Shown here one piece after another: positions 57,399 to 60,616 of a DNA stretch of 60,616 bases (positions within the stretch are counted from its first letter, which is position 1; every line of letters starts with the position of its first letter). This DNA is from a virus, in the IMG/VR virus record IMGVR_UViG_3300017751_000016, positions 1-60,616 of that record; one strand, given 5' to 3'. The notes beneath the pieces were generated by a model, which was not told where the DNA came from, ran no database searches, and saw only the letters and a list, made by a program, of their open reading frames with translations. The position numbers and the translations under genes are program-made.

Positions 57399-58559
57399 AT
57401 GGGTGTAGAAAACAAGATCCGAGAGCTTATGGAGGGCGCAGCAAATCGTCCTAAAGATAAGCAACAAGGTGATGCTTCTAATCCTACACAAGGCGATTCA
57501 AACGCAAATCCTGAAATGCAAGACCTTAGTGGTACTGGCAATGCAGAAGGCGGATTGACTTCACCTGTGGGTAAAGCGGCATCAGCAAAAGAAGGTAAAG
57601 ATACTACTTTACCTAAAGGCGCAGGAGCAGGTAAAGCACCTAACTTTGACGCCAAAGAAGATCCAAGATCCGTAGTTATGCAAAAATCATCTGCTGGTGT
57701 TCGTGAAGACGTTGACACTGACGAAGATGAAGTTATTGCTGAAGACGAAGTTGTAACTGACGAAGTTATTGCTGAAGACGAAGTTGTTGCTGAAGACGCA
57801 GAAGAGATTGCTGAGGAAGAAGTATCAGTAGAAGAGAATGCTTTGTTCGAAGCCGATCTTAAAGCTCTATTTGCAGACGAAGAGCATCTCACAGAAGAAT
57901 TTAAAGTAAGAGCAGCCGAAGTATTCGAAGCTGTTGTTACGTCTAGAGTTAGTGCTGAAATTGCAAGCATTGAAGAAGAACTTACTGAGGCAGCAAATGT
58001 TGAATTTGAGTCACAGTTAGAGCAAATGGTGGAAAATGTTGACAAGTATCTTTCTTATGTCACTGAAAACTGGATGGCGCAGAACGAAATTGCTATCGAG
58101 AACGGTGTTCGTACTGAGGTTACTGAGTCTTTCATCAAGGGACTACAGCAAGTATTCTCTGAGCATTACATCGAAGTACCAGAAGAGAAGTATGATGTAA
58201 TGGCTGAGATGCAAACAAAAATTGATAGCCTAACTGCTACACTTGACGAAGAGATTCAGTCTAAGATGGCGATTCAGGAAGAGTCAATCACTTTGAAGAA
58301 GCAAGCTGTATTCACTAAACTCTCAGAAGGCCTAGCGTCAACTGAAGCAGAAAAATTTGCGACATTAGTCGAAGACATTACTTACACAGGTATGGATTCA
58401 TATGAGCAAAAACTTCAGGTAGTCAAAGAAAACTATTTCCCATCTGAGAAAGTAGTTTCTGAGTCTGTACTTGAGGACACATTTGAAGGTAGTGATGAGA
58501 TAACCAACAATGTTATGTCTAAGTACACTCAAGCAATTTCAAAATCAACTAAGTTCTAA
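57399..58559 (+). CDS. gp22: Prohead scaffold gp22
   Basis: 386 aa, very acidic (VDTDEDEVIAEDEVVTDEVIAEDEVVAEDAEEIAEEEVSVEE at about 107-147). The helical C-terminal half has the gp22 pattern FKVRAAEVFEAVVTSRVSAEIASIEEELTEAANVEFES, VDKYLSYVTENWMAQNEIAIENGVRTEVTESFIKGLQQVFSEHYIEVPEEKYD. The internal acidic repeat (EVIAEDEVV twice) is a marine elaboration. Confidence 0.93.
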   Translation: MGVENKIRELMEGAANRPKDKQQGDASNPTQGDSNANPEMQDLSGTGNAEGGLTSPVGKAASAKEGKDTTLPKGAGAGKAPNFDAKEDPRSVVMQKSSAGVREDVDTDEDEVIAEDEVVTDEVIAEDEVVAEDAEEIAEEEVSVEENALFEADLKALFADEEHLTEEFKVRAAEVFEAVVTSRVSAEIASIEEELTEAANVEFESQLEQMVENVDKYLSYVTENWMAQNEIAIENGVRTEVTESFIKGLQQVFSEHYIEVPEEKYDVMAEMQTKIDSLTATLDEEIQSKMAIQEESITLKKQAVFTKLSEGLASTEAEKFATLVEDITYTGMDSYEQKLQVVKENYFPSEKVVSESVLEDTFEGSDEITNNVMSKYTQAISKSTKF

Positions 58560-58571
58560 AATTAATTTTTT

Positions 58572-58579
58572 TATAAATA
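58572..58579 (+). promoter_or_regulatory. T4-type late promoter for major capsid gene
   Basis: Exact TATAAATA, 41 nt before gp23, with AGGAG. Confidence 0.85.
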
Positions 58580-58620
58580 GTACTGTTAATAAAACAAAAC
58601 TGAAAACCAAGGAGACTTAA

Positions 58621-59883
58621 ATGTATCTTTCAGAGCAAATTGAAAGCAAGTGGGCACCAGTCCTCGAACATGCTGATCTGACACCTATCGCAGATCCGTA
58701 TAAGAAGGCTGTAACTGCTGTTATTCTAGAAAACCAAGAAAAAGCCCTTCGTGAAGAGAAGGGTATCATGGAAGCAACTCATACTAACGCCACTGGCGCT
58801 AGTGTTGACAACTATGACCCAATCCTAATCAGCCTTGTTAGACGAGCTTTGCCTAACTTGATGGCTTATGACGTTGCTGGTGTTCAGCCAATGACTGGTC
58901 CTACTGGTTTGATCTTCGCTATGAAGTCACACTACACTAGCCAGACTGGTACTGAAGCACTCTTCAACGAAGCTGACACTGACTTCTCTGGTGCTGGTAC
59001 TCACGCAGGTTCTAACCCTGTTGACGGTTCTTACACTACTGGTAACGGTGTATCTACTTCTACTGCTGAAGGCTTCGGCGATTCAACTACTTTGAACGAG
59101 ATGGCTTTCTCAATCGAGAAGACTACTGTTACAGCTAAGTCTCGTGCATTGAAAGCTGAGTACACTGTAGAACTCGCACAAGACCTCAAAGCAATCCACG
59201 GTCTTGACGCTGAGTCAGAGCTTTCTAACATTCTTTCACAAGAAATTCTTGCTGAAATTAACCGTGAAGTTATCCGTACTATCTACAAGGTAGCTAAGCC
59301 GGGTTCTGCTTCAACTGCTACTCCTGGTACTTTCGACCTTGACGTTGACTCAAACGGTCGTTGGTCAGTAGAGCGTTTCAAAGGTCTCTTGTTCAACATC
59401 GAGCGTGATGCTAACGTGATTGCACAAGATACTCGTAGAGGCAAAGGTAACTTCATCATCTGTTCATCAGACGTTGCAAGTGCCCTCGCAATGGCTGGCG
59501 TACTTGATTACACGCCTGCTCTTTCTACTAACTTGAATGTTGACGATACTGGTAACACTTTCGCTGGTGTTCTTAACGGTCGTTACAAAGTTTACATCGA
59601 TCCATACAGTGCTAACACTGGTGCTGCATCGCAGTTCTACGTTGCTGGCTACAAAGGTACTTCACCTTATGACGCTGGTCTCTTCTACTGCCCATACGTT
59701 CCATTACAAATGGTTCGTGCGATTGACCCTAACACCTTCCAGCCTAAAATCGGCTTTAAGACTCGTTACGGCATGGTTGCTAACCCATACGTTACACAAG
59801 CTGATGGTACTACTGACGCAGATACATTTACTGCTGATCGTAACCAGTACTACCGTGCTGTTAAGGTTTCAAACCTTATGTAA
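58621..59883 (+). CDS. gp23: Major capsid protein gp23
   Basis: 420 aa. Hallmarks: VRRALPNLMAYDVAGVQPMTGPTGLIFAMKSHY, LNEMAFSIEKTTVTAKSRALKAEYTVELAQDLKAIHGLDAESELSNILSQEILAEINREVIRTIY, GKGNFIICSSDVASALAMAGVLDY, DAGLFYCPYVPLQMVRAIDPNTFQPKIGFKTRYGMV. An I-M-E site at 49-51 in the N-terminal peptide fits gp21 cleavage. Codon choice is noticeably more optimised (GGT, ACT, GAC, AAC) than neighbours, as expected for the most abundant protein. Terminator follows. Confidence 0.97.
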   Translation: MYLSEQIESKWAPVLEHADLTPIADPYKKAVTAVILENQEKALREEKGIMEATHTNATGASVDNYDPILISLVRRALPNLMAYDVAGVQPMTGPTGLIFAMKSHYTSQTGTEALFNEADTDFSGAGTHAGSNPVDGSYTTGNGVSTSTAEGFGDSTTLNEMAFSIEKTTVTAKSRALKAEYTVELAQDLKAIHGLDAESELSNILSQEILAEINREVIRTIYKVAKPGSASTATPGTFDLDVDSNGRWSVERFKGLLFNIERDANVIAQDTRRGKGNFIICSSDVASALAMAGVLDYTPALSTNLNVDDTGNTFAGVLNGRYKVYIDPYSANTGAASQFYVAGYKGTSPYDAGLFYCPYVPLQMVRAIDPNTFQPKIGFKTRYGMVANPYVTQADGTTDADTFTADRNQYYRAVKVSNLM

Positions 59884-59915
59884 GATAAAAAGAATTGCGT
59901 TAAGCAATCATTTTG

Positions 59916-59943
59916 AAAGGGCTCTTCGGAGCCCTTTTTTTTT
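59916..59943 (+). terminator. Rho-independent terminator after gp23
   Basis: AAAGGGCTC, TTCG tetraloop, GAGCCCTTT, then a long T-run to 59943. Near-perfect terminator. Confidence 0.9.
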
Positions 59944-59988
59944 GTCTGTAATTTTATATTACAATCTAGCAATGTGTTTTTTTCTTAT

Positions 59989-59996
59989 TATAAATA
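59989..59996 (+). promoter_or_regulatory. T4-type late promoter for cytochrome gene
   Basis: Exact TATAAATA, 36 nt before ATG 60033. This ties the following metabolic gene to the phage late programme. Confidence 0.82.
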
Positions 59997-60032
59997 GTCA
60001 TGAAACACATTATATTTAAATAGAGGTGTATT

Positions 60033-60616
60033 ATGAAATCAATTATCGGAACAGTACTAGTAGCACCAGCACTATTGCTTATGCTTTCTACTACAGCATC
60101 ACGGCCAGTAATGGCACAAACATATACAGAAAAAGTTGCTGACATTATCAACAACAATTGCGTAGTCTGTCACAGAGAAGGTGGCATTGGGCCAATGAGC
60201 TTTGAGACTTACGAGCAAGTCAGACCATGGGCACCACTTATCTCGCTCAAAGTAGCAACACGAGAAATGCCTCCATACGCATACGATCATGGCATCGGCA
60301 TTCAAAGTTTACAAGGCGATTGGCGTCTATCGCAAAACGATATTGATACCGTAGTCGCTTGGGTAAACGGTGGTTCACTATACGGCGATCCAGATACGAT
60401 GGTGCAAGCACCACCTCTTAGAGATCCAGAAGCATGGAATTTCGAAGCCGACTTTGGCGCACCTGATGCAATCATTCCTTCAGTAGCAATTGATATTCCT
60501 GCGAACGGTAATGATTTGTGGCACAAACATTTAGTACCTACAGGTCTTACTGAAGATCGTTGTATTAAAGCAGTACAAGTTAAGCCTCGTGGCAATGCAA
60601 AGGCAGTAGTGCATCA
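60033..60616 (+). CDS. Exported c-type cytochrome / monooxygenase-like protein (partial)
   Basis: 194 codons open to the window end; ATG 60033 with AGAGG ribosome site. A signal peptide (KSIIGTVLVAPALLLMLSTTA, then VMA-QT cleavage) sends it to the periplasm. The mature N-terminus has VADIINNNCVVCHREGGIGPMSFETYEQVRPW: a CxxCH haem site at about 43-47. The distal Met ligand may be the one in REMPPYAYD. DWRLSQNDIDTVVAWVNGGSLYGDP ends the cytochrome domain. The following IDIPANGNDLWHKHLVPTGLTEDRCIKAVQVKPRGNAKAVVH is the start of the domain found in copper ascorbate-dependent monooxygenase-like bacterial proteins, where a VHH follows. The family is bacterial and not known to me in phages. Phage late promoter upstream argues it is a true viral gene. 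Confidence 0.78.
   Translation, partial: MKSIIGTVLVAPALLLMLSTTASRPVMAQTYTEKVADIINNNCVVCHREGGIGPMSFETYEQVRPWAPLISLKVATREMPPYAYDHGIGIQSLQGDWRLSQNDIDTVVAWVNGGSLYGDPDTMVQAPPLRDPEAWNFEADFGAPDAIIPSVAIDIPANGNDLWHKHLVPTGLTEDRCIKAVQVKPRGNAKAVVH

Noticed and set aside
60000-60023. Seven-codon ORF just after the last late promoter
   Set aside because: Too short and without a ribosome site; the signal-peptide ORF at 60033 is clearly the gene.

Overview
This window is a large piece of a marine T4-like myovirus (Caudoviricetes) genome. The evidence is a near-complete set of T4 core morphogenesis genes (neck, terminase, sheath, tube, portal, prohead core, protease, scaffold and major capsid protein, plus the baseplate), the T4 block gp33-gp59-gp32, and repeated exact copies of the T4 late-promoter element TATAAATA. 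The DNA is AT-rich. The left end carries the coding half of a permuted (two-piece) tmRNA and an intact 23-codon pqqA-like gene. The right end carries the start of a late-promoter-driven, exported c-type cytochrome. PQQ is the cofactor of periplasmic methanol dehydrogenases, and a two-piece tmRNA has been described in a myophage of the marine methylotroph clade OM43. A PQQ-using marine proteobacterium, possibly a methylotroph, is therefore the best host guess, but this is inference.

Layout. 1-410: tRNA-like element, permuted tmRNA coding piece, terminator, pqqA. 411-4556: SleB-like endolysin, methyltransferase, sugar-nucleotide epimerase, then gp33, gp59, a 50-aa gene and gp32 (+). 4557-9101: minus-strand tail/head-completion operon in the order gp4, gp2-like, gp54-like, gp26, gp51-like, tape-measure-like; gp26 and gp51 are linked by a candidate -1 frameshift. 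9169-14180 (+, late promoter): a short fibre protein, a Tyr/Asn/Pro-repeat fibre broken by one in-frame TAA, a prolyl-hydroxylase-like 2OG-Fe(II) oxygenase, two paralogous unknowns and a GlcNAc-transferase-like enzyme. 14238-35899: baseplate and fibre genes (gp48, gp53, gp27, gp5, unknown, gp25, gp6, gp7-like, a small fibre protein, gp8, a 2401-aa giant protein, small structural genes and a Tyr-Gly repeat fibre).

35915-42608: a modification island with a CapK/PaaK-like adenylate-forming enzyme, a glycosyltransferase and an oxygenase-like protein (+), facing a minus-strand run of four paralogous DxD glycosyltransferases and a methyltransferase-like gene. 42661-47165: fibre and attachment genes with repeated N-terminal modules. 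47165-59883: the classical late T4 block gp13-14-15-16-17-18-19-20-67-(unknown)-(unknown)-21-22-23. 60033-end: partial c-type cytochrome.

How it fits together: late transcription (gp33 coactivator, TATAAATA promoters) drives head, tail and fibre genes. Some late promoters sit exactly where they would give leaderless mRNAs (gp25 and the gp2-like gene). The most novel proposals are: (1) a fibre / prolyl hydroxylase / GlcNAc-transferase cassette that would make hydroxyproline-linked glycans on a repeat fibre; (2) phage PqqA and a phage c-type cytochrome as support for host periplasmic oxidation; (3) the permuted tmRNA with a phage-specific tag; (4) a gp26/gp51 frameshift just upstream of the tape-measure gene, parallel to lambda G/GT.
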